A DNA stretch of 64,000 nucleotides, taken from NCBI RefSeq assembly GCF_000220395.1, contig NW_004085877.1:27008-91007 (forward strand), read 5' to 3'. A program made the translations under genes and the position numbers. How positions within the stretch are numbered: the stretch's first letter is position 1; each line of letters opens with the position of its first letter. Source of the stretch: Ichthyophthirius multifiliis. Taxonomy: Eukaryota; Ciliophora; Oligohymenophorea; Hymenostomatida. The notes below the pieces were generated by a model. The model was not told the origin of the DNA. It made no database searches and was given only the letters and a program-made list of their open reading frames with translations. This document shows, in pieces, positions 24,801 to 38,012 of this stretch.

Positions 24801-27800
24801 TAATTAATTTTGGAAGTTGGTATAGTACATTTTAATTATATAGACATTCAATAGGTTTATATTAAGATACTGATGATAAATAATTGAGATATAAATTTCT
24901 TCCTAATGTCATGAATATATTTATGGCAGTATTGGTACTTGATTATTTTAGATTAATGTCAAGAGGACATAAAGTTCAATAGTAATTGCAATAAATACAT
25001 AAAAATGAGAATATTTTATAACCTCAAAACAAATAAAGCTTATCTTAATTAAACATAAGTTTCAGTAGATAACAAAGTCGAAAAATGAGTATTTTATCAG
25101 AGAATTCAATAATAAGTGATTTTGAAATTGAAAATAAAATCGAAAATTAAAATGAAATTTAATCTTTTAAAATTTATTAAAAATATCTTTTAATTGATAT
25201 GCAAAAAGAATTGTAAAAATTTATTAGTTTAATTTTTATTTTTTTAAAAAAATATTTATATATATAGTCCTTTTATATAATTACCAATGAAATTTATTGC
25301 AAAATTTTTTACAGATTTAATGTCTTTTCTTGTTGTTATTTTTGCTGTTAATTTCAAAATTTCTATTAGCATGTTTTATTTTTTAGTTATTTATATGTAT
25401 TTTTATTATAAAACGCATTCCGGGGTTCTTAGATATATTGAATAGAATAAATTCTATGAGTAAATTTCGACTAAAATGTTTAAATATAAGCATTAATTTT
25501 TGTTAATTTCTTAAACTAAATATAAAGAATAAAAAAATTAAGAAAAATTAGAAAATTAAGAAAAAAAGAGATAAAAAGTAGAATAATAAATATTTAATGA
25601 AGAAAATCATGTTTTATTAGAAAATATAAATTATTTAGATCAACTGAATTAATCTTTAAGAATAGAAACTAAATTAAATGTTTGGGCATATTCTTTTATT
25701 GGAAGTACTATATTTTTAATTTTAACTTATCTTTCTTCTTTTTTATTAAGTCCAATAGCTGTCCAATATTTTTACTAAGTTAGTTTGTGGATTTAATGGT
25801 TCTCTTTTATTTTAGGAACTTAAATTACGGTTTTGGATAATATGTCCAACACTTTTAGAAATATTTATTTTTATTTTCTTATTTTTTGGCTTAATGTTAT
25901 TGATTGGAAATGTCTGTTTTATTTAAAAGACTAACTCGATAAATTTAAAGGTAAGTAAGCTGAATTAAAAAAAAAATATGAAAAAGAAATCGAAATTTAA
26001 CCCTAATAGCAAGAAATTTAATAATAATAAAAAAACTAATAATAGGAAATTCAAAAAATTAAAAATCAAATTATTTAAAGAAAAACTCTCGAATAAATAC
26101 AAGAAGATGCATCAGAATAATATTAATCAAGAAAATTTGATGATTAAGAAAATTTTAATAAATAAAGAAAGTAATTATTCATATTTTATTTTTCATATAT
26201 TTTTTTTTTTAAATAAAATAAAGAAGTTTACTATAATTTGATTAAGACTTTGATGTTTAGTTTGATATAAATCAGTATAATGATGCGATTTAAAATTAAA
26301 TATACGATTTTTTTTAAGGTCCAAATTAAAGTGTAGCATAAAAAAATTTTGAAAACGAAAATAATTATAGTATTTAAAATTAAAGTTAATTAATTTAACT
26401 TGAAAATAGTGAAATTTCATTAACAAGTGAATAAATTTCTAGCTAAAATTATTATAATATTTTAAATTACTATAAATATAGTACATCTTATATTTAAATG
26501 AAATTAATGTTTTCAACTTTGTTTATAATTCAAAGATTTTATATTTTGTTAATTTTGTTTAATTCTGAAATAAAAGGAAACGCTTATAGTTGGATTTATT
26601 TAATTTTAGCTTGCTTTTTTTGGGTGAGAATACCAAAGTCTTCTAATATTAGGTCTTTAAATACTTGGTCTATTTTAATAGTATTATTTTAATATGTTTT
26701 CTTTTTGCTTAATATAAATTAAGATAATTCTTTAATATAAATTCCTGAAAATCTTTTAAATTTAAAGAGCTTTTCGGTTATATAAATTTTTTTCAAAAAT
26801 AACATCTATGAAAATTATTTGGGGTTCAATAGTAAAGAAAAGGGAACTTTTGTAGTTAATTCAATAATCATATTTTTAATTGAAATTTATTAAACTTATT
26901 TTATTGCTATTTGCTTAGTTATTATTAATAAAATAAGCGAAAAGACTGTTAATTAATAAAAAAAATATGATTACAAAATTTGGATAAACTTCTAATCTTG
27001 GAAAAAAATTTCTTATAAAATTTATTCATCTATATATAGAAGTAAAATTTTATATATTATTTTATATTTTTAAATAAATTATAAAAAAATAAATAGTTGT
27101 TCTATTAAACTTCCATTTAATAGTAATTATTATTTCTATCGTCTTCTCTTGTTAAGAATACCAAATTATAAATATGATAATTTTATTCATGTGCTTAGGA
27201 TATTTCTTTTATTATGAATTTGTGAAAGAATGGCCATTAAAAATAGAAGAGAAACGAGGAATATTATAATTTTTTATTACCCTGAGATTATGCATTTTTT
27301 TAATTTTGTTTGCATTTACTACTTTTAAAATTCCTTATTTAGATTGCAAAATAAATTCTTGCTGTGCACATAATTATGATAATGAAGAAAGTTTATAAGA
27401 ATGCATAAACTAATAAGAAAACGAAAATCCTTATTTATATTTTTTCCATAAATAAATGAATGCATTTAAAGTAGGAGGAAATATTTTCATTTTATTTTTT
27501 ATCTAATTAATTTTCGATATTTTGAATTCTTAAGATTTTGATGAAGCTATAATATAAAATTAAAAAAAGTCTACTTTAAAAGCGTCTTTAATTTCTAAAT
27601 GTATGGCTTATTACTTTAATAATAAAAAATTTAAAGAAATTATCTATAAATAAGAAAAAGTATTTATATATTTTATTTTTAATATAGTTATTTATATTAA
27701 AATTTGTAGAATTAATAACTTATAGAAAATGTGCATTTTGTTCAAGAATAGCTAATTAAATGGCATTAAATGATCGAATAAAAAAAATTAGATGATAATT

Positions 27801-30673
27801 AATAATTAGAATAAATTAACTAATAATAAGAACAATTAGAAATAGAAACAAATGAAAAAAAAGAAGTTAATCAAGAAGATTAATAATTGTCTAATTTTTC
27901 GGTTATAAAGAGGTACTTATTTAAAATGACTAGGTTTTTTTAAAAACACTCAAATCGATTTTTATTTAAAGACGAAGCTGAGCTTATAAATTTTATAATA
28001 ATAAATAATCCTATAATAATAGAATATATCAAAATTGAATTATAATAATATATACTAGGAGAGTTTGATTAAATTTAATTTATTTTATAGTTTATTGATG
28101 AATATTATGATAATTTATTTAAATAATTTATTCAAACGGAATAAAATCAAATTGATTAATCTTAATAAGTTAATTAAGTGTTAAAATAAAGCATTTATTT
28201 ATAAAAAATAAAAGAAAATTTAATGGAAAAGTAAGAAATAGAAGAATACAAAAAAGAAACTGAAAAGCTACAAAATTTAGAAAGAGTAAAACTTTACGAT
28301 AAAAAAAACCGATTTTAAGCCTATAATGTAAAACATATAAAAGCAATAAGAGGAAAATCCAATAGTATTTTAACATAATTTTTTATTTAATTATATCAAT
28401 TAATTATTTCAAATTGGCACTATATATGCTTTTTGTTTTTCGCTTTTTATTATTTTAAAAACGATGGAATGAGTTCTTTAGGTTTCCTTATTTTGATTTT
28501 CCTATATTTTATTATAGAGGAAAAAATTGCAAGCTTTTTAGTCTGGAAAATTTCTTTTATATATGTAAGTTTTTTAATTATTATAAAATTTATAATTTCC
28601 TTAAATGGGTTGGGAGTTACGGGAACAGATTATATATTTAATGATGATTCTTCATTAGTCTATGAGGGATTATTGTTTCTTTTTATTTATATTTAAATTT
28701 CTTTGTTGAAAAAAATGGGATTATATAAAAATATTGTTACTGAAGTTGAAAATTCTCATATGGCTTACGTTCGTTTATAAGAAAATAAAACAGTAGAAAA
28801 CATTAAAAAATAGTCGAAAAGTAGTATTATTTTAGATAGTAATTATTAAAATGAATCAGAGGAAGTTTAAAATAAAATAAAAAGATATGGATCTTTTAAA
28901 GAAAAAGAAGAATATTTTACCGAATAATCTTTTTTTAAATAAATGGAGGATGAAATAAAGGAAAATCCTCAATTATTAGATAAAAAATATAAAGAAAATT
29001 TCTTCGAAAGAATATTTTCTCCCTTTTAGAAAAAATCAGGCTACGATTTTTACCCTTGGATAGCACTTATTTAAGTTATTATACTTTTGTATATTTTTGC
29101 CTTTTATAGCTATATTGATAGTAGTTCTGAAGGAATTCAGAATTCAATTAAGTATAATTAACTTTCTGGTAATATGGTTATTGTTCTGTTTATTTAAATT
29201 ATTATCATGGTCTCGGAAAGATATATTACTTTAAGAACCTGTGGAAAAATAAAAGAAAGCGAAGTCGATAAAATTTAAGATTATATTTAAAAACAAAGGA
29301 AGGAATAAGAAAATAAATTAAAAAAGTTGAAATATCAAAATAGATAAAGTCAAGTTTTTAAAGATGAAATTGAAAAACCTAAAGAAAAACAGTCTTTTGA
29401 AATCACTTAAATAATGCTTAAATATATTTAATTGACTATAGTTTTAGTTCTTTTTTTATATTTTGTTTATCTAAATATTCCTTAACCATTCTAAAGAAAT
29501 ATAGTAAACTTTTTTAAGCATATTAATATTTTTAAATTTTTACTAATTTTAATTTTTAAAATAAAAAAAGGATGGATAATTTAAAAAATATACTACAAAT
29601 AGCTTTTTAAGTTTCTTTTACTTTTTATATTGCATATATTTTACTTTATCTGGCTTATAAATAAAATATGGTTATAACAAGTTTAAAATTCGTAATACAT
29701 TAATGTAATACTAAACATCACTAGCAGGTATATGTTTAAAAGTATTTAGAGCGATTCCTTTTATGTAATAATTGAAAGTTGTAATGGACTGGACTTTTAC
29801 AGCAACAACTTTAGATCTTTTCTAATGGTTTAAAATCGAAGATATTCATTTCACTTTATATTGCGCAAAACTGGATTCTATTGTACAAAAAAATAAACCT
29901 GTGGGATAAAATACACCATGGTTTATGAAATTATCAATGGGTTGGGTACTTTTAATTTTAATTATTTTACTTATTTTCGGGCCTATGCTTCTTTTTTCTA
30001 GTCTAAATCCTACTACTTAGTTAAATTCTATTACTAATGCTAAACTAGAATTAGGATTACTATTCGGAGGAATTTACGGAGTTTATTATCCCTTGTATTT
30101 AAATTAGAATGTAAAATATATACAAACTGTAGATGATGAAGACTTATAAAATTTTAAAAATATAACTCAAATAAGTTAATCAGATAAAAGATAATTTTAA
30201 GTAAATTATTATTTTTTAAAAAAATATAAAAAAAAAATTAATTGCTTATTTATTTATTGTATATTAGACTTTTGTCTATAGCAGTTCGAGTGATGATAAC
30301 TGGACAGCTTCTAAACCTAATAAAGATGAAATAAAAATGATTCTAAATCAAACCATTAATTAATAAATTAAAAATTAAGTATAATTAAAAATGACTTATT
30401 AAATTTAAAGAAGTGTAATTTTAAATAATTATATTATATATTTTTTTGTTATTTTTTAATAAATAACAAAAAGGTAAACGATTTAAATTCATAGCCAAGT
30501 ACTTTTTATTATCCATTTAATACTAAATCTTTAGACTCAATGGGAACTAGTATGTCTTTAGAATAAATCAATTAACTTTATTAAATAATTAATTGTAATG
30601 CTACAAGTCCACTTCTTCTTAATAATCTTTATTTAGAAGTATATATATATAAATATACATATATAAATATGTA

Positions 30674-30719
<46 letters not shown>

Positions 30720-31350
30720 AATAATACTTTTATTATTTTATTATAAAGTTATTAAGACTTGATACTAATGGAAAAACATATAAAGCTCGTCCTTTCTATA
30801 GTATTGATTATTAAAGTTATATAAAAGATGCATACTTTAATTTAATATGTTTAGAACATGGAAAAATCACTTAAGCCTAATATTTTGATCTTTAAATAGT
30901 AGGTGGAGAATAAGGAGAAGGCTTAAATTTTTATGTTTTATGTGATAAATATTCATCATTTTTTATGGGTTTTTCTATAATTACAATATATACGTCTGTT
31001 ATTTTGGTTATTGGTTAATTTATTAAAACTATATTTAGTGGTGATATTTAGATTATTGTATTTTCTGATTTACCTAATTCTGATAAGTTATTAAAAATTT
31101 GTGATGCGATAGCAGTTGCAAGAGCAGAAAGAGATTTGATTAAGTATGCTTTTTTTATTTAAATTATTAATTTTTTTATAAAAAAAGGGAAAATTTGCTG
31201 TATTATGAATTAATAGATTTACTAAGATCACCTGAAGTCATTAAAATGATAACAGGGTCTTATGCAGAAACTATATAAAATAAAAGCAAATAAGAAGCTG
31301 AAGAAGTTTAAAAAATTAAATTAGAGGAAGATAATAAAAAAAATTAATGA
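21862..31350 (+). CDS. PIEZO: PIEZO mechanosensitive cation channel
   Basis: About 9.5 kb and roughly 2,900 residues in many exons, packed with hydrophobic segments separated by Q/K/E-rich loops, as in the long transmembrane blade of PIEZO. The C-terminal quarter is diagnostic. The anchor/latch region reads FRAIPFMQQLKVVMDWTF, then TATTLDLFQWFKIEDIHF (about 29745-29855), nearly matching animal AVMDW..TDTTLSLSSW..VEDIY. The next helix, WVLLILIILLIFGPMLLFSS, matches the outer pore helix. The cap region follows, then SIITIYTSVILVIGQFIKTI (inner helix) and the CTD with DLPNSDKLLKICDAIAVARA and LLRSPEVIKMIT before TGA 31348-31350. PIEZO trimers open under membrane tension; ciliary or cell-surface mechanosensation is likely (inference). 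The in-frame connection across 21862-31350 was checked at several loops, but splitting into two genes cannot be fully excluded. Confidence 0.95.
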
Positions 31351-32289
31351 ATATATTTATTTATATTATATATTTCTAATTATTTAAATAAAACATGTTA
31401 TAATATAATTAATATAAATATCCATAATTAAACTAATACAAGATGCTTTTAAAAATTAAATTAATAATTTATACAAAGTTATATAATTATAATTTCTAAA
31501 TGTAAAAATCAATGAAATAATAAATTTATCAAATGTATTTAAGCTAAATTTTTATATAGAGAAATCTCTATTGATTTTTGTAATTATAAATATTATTTAT
31601 AAAATTATATTAATTGATATATTTAAAAATAATGCGAAATTGATTTAAAATTACATTAGAAATGAAATATTTGTAATATGGAAAATAATCTTTGATTGTT
31701 TGATTTTTTGTGTATTTCTTAATGAGTGTTTCATAATAAAGTAAAAGTAGGAACTTAATAATGAATTTTAGATTAGTAAGCTTAATGAAATAAATATGTA
31801 TTTAAAATAAACTAGAAAAATAAATAAGAAAACATTTTTAAATTTGCAAATAATATGTCATCATAAAGTAATTATTTAATACATTTTGCTTTTTAAAGTA
31901 ATTAATATATTAAAATATATTTATTAATATAAAGTAAAATAAATATTTTTATTGTGGATTCATTTTTTTAATTAAAAAAATCTTTTTAATTAATTAAAAA
32001 AATCTTTTTAATTAATTTTATCTATTAATTTTTCATTTTATGACACAAAAAATAAAGTAGAAAAAAATTTAAATAGTAAAATTTGAATGCTTTTTTTACC
32101 AAATAAAATGCTGGTTTATCTTTGCTTTTATATTAAAGTTAATTATATTTTTACTTTTTAAAAAGTCTTTCAATTATGAATATTAATATTATATTAAATT
32201 TAAAATGTTACTTTTAAAAATGAATAAATAGTTTTAATTATTAAACATTAAAAAAAACTGCATTGAATATTGAAGTTATTAAATTATAA
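31351..32289. other. AT-rich spacer after PIEZO
   Basis: Non-coding, dense in short TGA-broken frames. A direct repeat of about 25 bp containing TTTTTTTAATTAA-like sequence lies near 31965-32020. Nothing else is recognisable. Confidence 0.55.
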
Positions 32290-32790
32290 GAAAACGTAGA
32301 TTAGAATTGATTTGGAAAGATAATAAATTTGATGGAACTTATTTAGGCTTTTGACTAAAAATTCTGCGAACAAAAAAAAGAAAACATTTTATAATGAAAA
32401 ATCTTCATCACACAAATATTTTAGCAATTTAAGAGTTATAGTAGTCCATAAACAGCTATTATTTTATATTTAGTTAAATATATAAATGCGACAAAACCCA
32501 TATATAACTTAAGAAAATAATTATTACCTATAAATAGTACATATAAAAAAATAAGGCATACTTGATAGAGATTTAAAAACAGAAAATATTCTACTTTATT
32601 CAAGGTATTAACCTTCCAGTAATTATAGATATAGGCTTAGGTACTTTTTAAAATTTAGATAATTACATTTACCCCTAAATATGGAACATATGGATATATT
32701 GCCCCAGAAATATTAAACATATAAAATAGAAGTAGTAAATACACATATTAAAGTGATATTTTTAGTTTAAAATATATCTATTATTATTTG
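32290..32790 (+). pseudogene. Decayed serine/threonine protein kinase
   Basis: Kinase subdomains appear in the right order but in different frames: LHHTNILAI (region of the alphaC-beta4 loop, 32405-32432), ILYLVKYIN (hinge), GILDRDLKTENILLY (catalytic loop; the usual HRDLKPEN has lost His and Pro), VIIDIGLGTF (DFG replaced by DIG) and KYGTYGYIAPEILN (activation segment and APE). At least three frame changes and several TGA codons separate them, with no consistent GT..AG introns to explain all. The Lys of VAIK and glycine loop are not seen. The GTYGYIAPEIL pattern is commonest in ULK/CAMK-like ciliate kinases. Best read as a host gene that has lost function recently enough to be recognisable. 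Confidence 0.72.
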
Positions 32791-32975
32791 TATATGTGTA
32801 TTTTTAATATAAACTTAAATATTTTATAAATTAACATTTTTTTTAAAAAAATAAGAATAACTGTGAAACAATTATTTAAAAAAAATACATACATCAGAAG
32901 AAACAATTAATTAAATATAATAATTTTAATAGATTATGATTAAAAAAAAATAAAAATATATATATATACTAAATT

Positions 32976-33035
<60 letters not shown>

Positions 33036-33204
33036 TAAGCATTTATATATTTATATTTTTATGTATTATATATGTTTTGTAAATGATTAAGATTTATATA
33101 TTCTTAAAGATCTATTATCTTAAATTTATTAATTAGTTTAATAATTAAATATAATGTAAAAATAAATAAAAATAACCATATTTTAATTTATTAAAAAATT
33201 ATTC

Positions 33205-33600
33205 AAAATTGAAATAGATATGATATATAAAGAACAAATAGCCATTTAACAATAAATGAAGAACCAAACACTTAAAAAAGTTTAAATTTATTGGATTAAA
33301 ACATAAGTATAATAAATTCATAACAAAATTCAAGTCTAATTATGAGATAATCAAAATAATAATTCTAATGTGGAATAAGTGATTTATAAAAATTAATGAG
33401 AAAAAAAATTAGAGCAAAAATACATACAACTACTTCTGAATTTTTTTAGTAGAATTAATAATTTAAGAAAAATTTATATCATAAAAATACTTTTAAATAA
33501 ACCTATTTTTATTTATATAATAAAATAAGTAATAATAAATATGATCTTAAATATATTGAATAAAAATATACTTAAGATTTTTTTTTTTTTTTTTGGAAAC
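33205..33600 (+). other. Coding-like stretch, possible tail of the decayed kinase
   Basis: One frame stays open for over 130 codons with a coding-like composition rich in N, S, T and E (for example NSHLTINEEPNTQKSLNLL, then SLIMRQSKQQF and RAKIHTTTSEFF). It lacks its own good start and sits 400 bp downstream of the kinase remnant, separated by (AT)n near 32990-33030. It could be the old C-terminal exon of that kinase. Confidence 0.35.
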
Positions 33601-33893
33601 TATTATATATTTTTAATTTATTTTATAACAAATAAATATTATAATAATTTAGTTTTTTAATAAATTATTAAAAAAGTTTTGATTTTTTTTATAATTATGA
33701 ATTGATTTAATAAACTTAAAGATAATATATATTACCATTATAATATTAAAAAATAAATTATAAAGGAATAATTATAAAACTTAAAAAAAGAAATAGTAAA
33801 CATAAAATATAATAACTAAATAATTTACATTAAATATAAAATTAAAATATAAATAAAAACCACAACAAAATTAAATAAAATTGTAAATAAAAA

Positions 33894-35153
33894 ATGTCTG
33901 AAATTAAAAGTAATCCTGAAGCACTGATATAATCATTTATAATTTTTTTTGATAAAATGTTAAAAATAATGCTTGATCCATAAAAAATAATAAAGAAATA
34001 ATGGCTTTTGTTTAAAGAAAGATTAACATAAGATTCTATAGAATAAATACTTAAGTATTCTTAAAACTTAAGTATCTTGAAAATAAAACAAAATATAAAG
34101 TAATAAAAAAAATTTAGTAATTCTATAGAACTTGTAGAAAACAATCGTAAAAGTGATAATTCAAATCAGGAAAATTGCGAGAAAACCGATAATAATAATT
34201 CAAACTAAGAAATAAATTCATTTTTAGATGTAAATTCACCTACAAAGAGAGTACTCAATAATTAAATTAAATATTTAAATAATTTTGATGAGCTTAGTGA
34301 TTTATAAGAATTATAAAAAAAAGATTTCGAATAAACTAGAGTATAATTTTTAACTTAAATAAAAAACCAAATTTAATAATTTATTAAATATACTGAAGGA
34401 TTAGAAATGATTAAAGATAGAAGTTTTTAAACTGAAACAATTTTAATAGAAAATAAAGCTACTTTTTAAGCTTAAATTAATAGAGAAGATTTTATAAGAG
34501 ATTTATCTATATATTCTAAAAAAACAAAATAATAATAAAAGTAAAAACAATAAATATAATAAAAATAATCTAATGAATTTACAATGGAATAATAAAAAGA
34601 ATATATTTAATAATAATAAAAATAAAAAGATATTTTAAATAATTATAAAATAGATATAGTTAATAAAATAGCTTATAATAATAGTATTGGCATCGATAAT
34701 AAAGATATTGTAGAAGGATAATAATAGGCTTAAGAAAATTTAAAATATTAGGATTAAAATAATTAATAATTTAGTTCATAAAAAAATATTATTAATGAAT
34801 TAAATTTACCTAACTATTAAGTTGATTATATTAAATTTAAAAATAATATATATGATAATAATTATTAAAATAAATATTAATAAAAAATTAATAAAACTGA
34901 TAACTTAAAAGTTATATAATAATAAAAATTAGACTTAAAAGAAAATGAAAAAATATAATATTAAGATACAGATATAAAGTAAATTAAATCTGATAATGAT
35001 ATTGATAATTTAATTTCTCGAATTTTAACTTAATAAAAAGAAAAAGGATAAATATAGAAAAGAAATACCTATAAACTAGATGAAGATGAACTAATTTAGT
35101 GTCTTATTAATAAATAAGGCAAAGGATATCATTAACATATAAAAAAAGATTGA
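33894..35153 (+). CDS. Q/N-rich single-exon protein, unknown function
   Basis: Unbroken 419-codon frame from ATG 33894 to TGA 35151-35153, with no intron. I do not recognise a domain. Residues 1-80 are helical and hydrophobic-basic (EALIQSFIIFFDKMLKIMLD). The middle is acidic and Asn-rich with a SPTKR motif. A Q/K-rich coiled stretch follows around residues 205-245, then a tail ending YHQHIKKD. The block DNLISRILTQQKEKGQ and LDEDELIQCLINKQGKG near the C-terminus may be a short conserved motif. It stands alone between two gene-poor stretches with degraded genes. Confidence 0.75.
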
Positions 35154-35859
35154 AAATAATTATCTTATTGAAATAAAAAAATTATTTATAAAAATATATA
35201 TTATAAAATATAAATTTTATTTATAAATCAATAATATATAAAATTAGTTATTTTTCTAATTGTTCTATATGAATAAAAGATATTAAATATATAAAAATAA
35301 ATAAATATATATATATATATATTTTTATATATTTATTTAAATAAAATTTTAATATATATTTATAATTTAAAAATATATCCTATTGTGATTTATCTCAAAA
35401 AATTTTTAAATTATATTATTATTTTAATTTTTTTAATCTTTATTTACATATTTAATAGTTTTATTATTAAACTTTAATATAAGATTTTAAATTAATTTCA
35501 ATTTATTATAATATTCAAATTATAACTTAAACAAAAATAATCTCTATTTTAATTCTAAATATATATAATCGATAAATATTTTCATATAGATTTAAATATC
35601 AACGTCTTTCCTTTTATAGTAAATTATCAAGTAATTTATAACTATATATATTTAAAATATATTTTCAAATAAAATTAAAAAGCCAAAAATAAGCAATAAT
35701 TCTTTGGATAAATCTAATGATTTGAATTACTAATCAAATGATTTATTTTGAATAAATATTCATTAAAGCAATCTTACTCTCCGTTCAATTTTTCTTATTT
35801 CTCCTTTAAAAGGTCATAATATAAAGTATGTAATATATTTATAAAACATTTAAACACAG

Positions 35860-36658
35860 TGTATTCATCTATATAAGTTTTACTTAAGAATATTAAGCAG
35901 GTTTTCAATTACTTCTTTTATATATCCGATATCATTTCATTAATTTATAAAAGCCTGTATTATGTTTTCAATTTATAATATGTAGCTATCCTTTAATATA
36001 TATTGAAATTTCGAAGGAATTAGTGCTTTAAAGTTTATTAGCATATTTTATATTGATTTAGTCCAATAGATTTAGGACCAATAACGTATTTTATAAAGAT
36101 GTAACGTTCTTTCCTTTGATATCTTATTTTCATTTCATTTTTAGTCTTCTAGTTTTTTTATATTCTAAGTGGATTCTGTCCATATTATTTTATCTATATC
36201 TAGACTCAAAATAACCCTTCTCATATCAAGCTTTTCTTTGCAGGCACAGTTTAGAATATTAATTTCGTCTCGGATTTCAGAAGAATCGAATTATATTTTC
36301 AATGTTTTAAACTTTAATTTTGTCAATCGAAATTCTATTAAATTTGATCAATATGATCTATTTTCGTTTCGAATTTTAGATTTGTAATAATGTCATACAT
36401 TGCTTCTTGAAAATTCGAATAGATTGCTTTTTAAAAAACGCAATAAATTAATTTGGATGAAAAATTTATTTAATCATTTTATTTATTTTTCTATTTTATC
36501 TGAATGGGCGTCAATATTTAACATAATTTCAGAATAAAAAAAAATATGTGTACTATTATTGAAAATTTAGGGATTATCTTCAAAATACACTTTTATAAAT
36601 ATTTGAACTACTCTATTTATTTAGATTCTTCCGGAAGTCTAAATATTGATAAAATCAT
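35860..36658 (-). pseudogene. Degraded coding region, family unknown
   Basis: On the minus strand several stretches have coding-like codon use but lie in different frames: FQEAMYDIITNLKFETKIDH, EIRDEINILNCACKEKLDMR, then RVILSLDIDKIIWTEST, YWSQIYWTKSIQNMLINFKA and IGYIKEVIENLLNILKQ. The area is richer in G+C than the flanking spacer. TGA codons and frame changes fall between them with no convincing splice sites. The plus-strand frames at 36169-36387 and 36546-36788 are their antisense. It may be a dying host gene, or a real gene whose introns I cannot place. Confidence 0.38.
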
Positions 36659-36699
36659 TCTTATTACTTCCGAAAATTTAGAATTTCTAAAATCTAAAA

Positions 36700-38012
36700 A
36701 GTCTTTAAAAATTAATTTTTTTTTTTATTATCATGATCATATTAATATAATGGCTATTTATTTATTCATTCATTCATTTTGTTGTTAATAGCATATATAT
36801 AATTATTTCTGGGATTATTATCTTGAATAATTATTTTAATTAAAATTTATTTTTAATTTTAATATAATACATATTAGCATAATTTTTATTTACTTTTTCA
36901 AATAAAAATATAAATAATCGATAAATTAGAACTTAAACTAATAAGAAATTATTTTAGAAAATCTTTAAATCTTTTGAATAAAAGCTTTAGTTTAGCTTGT
37001 TTTAATTTAAATTCTCATTAATTTTATTTAGATAAAAGAAATTTTAAAATAATTATTGAATTGCAATATAGTTGTATTTCAAAATATATTGCTTTTGATA
37101 AAAAAAAAAAAATTAAATAAATATGAAAATTGAATAATTGTAATCTAATATTAAAAAAATTAATTGATAAAAATTTAATGAAAACATCTATTTATATTAA
37201 TCATTATCATTATATAGAATAATTAAAACAATAATTATTGTTTAATTATTTTAATAATACATAATTTAAAATATATTGCCATATTTTAAATTTAAATACA
37301 TTGTTTGCTATTTTTTAAGAAAGTATATGCTTTAATTATAAATAAAATAATTTTTTTTTATCTAAGTCATAGATAGTGTTTAAAATATATATCCTGAAAA
37401 AAAAACAATTTAAAAAAATATTTTTATTTTACTTACAGAAGAAAATTCTTAAAAAATTGAATAATAATATTTAAGAAATAATAGTTATATTATTTTGAAA
37501 ATGAGATCATTATATTTTATTCAAAATCGCTATTAAACGAATTTCAGATTTTAAATTAAATATATGAATATAATTATTTCAATTAATATATTTAATTTAC
37601 TTTAGTAACAATTAAAAATAATAAAAACATTTTCTTTTATTTTTAGAAATAAAAAAAAACATAATATTAAAGCAAAATCTATGAAAGCCATTATTACTTA
37701 TTTATTAAAAAATAAAAATTTAAAAACCTTTTTATTTTTTAGAAAACTATTGAATTTTATTTTTAAAATATTAAAATATTTATAAAAAATTATTACATTT
37801 TTTAATTAAAAAATTAATATAAAATATACAAATCGATAAACAAAATATATTTAAAATTTTTTAAAATAGGTTTTATATTAATTTTGGAAGCAAAAATATT
37901 CTTCTTTTTTTGAAAAATATTTAAGTATAAACATTTTATTTTATTTTTTTATAAAAAAATATCATATTTATATTAATAAAAATAAATATTTTTTTATATT
38001 TAAAAAAAAAAT
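36700..38012. other. AT-rich spacer
   Basis: About 1.3 kb with no supported gene. A weakly coding-like plus-strand patch lies at about 36940-37080, but it is short and has no start, stop or domain. Confidence 0.55.

Noticed and set aside
25978-26241. Separate lysine/asparagine-rich gene within the PIEZO locus
   Set aside because: The PIEZO frame is open through the same bases as a Q/K/E-rich loop and continues into further membrane segments.
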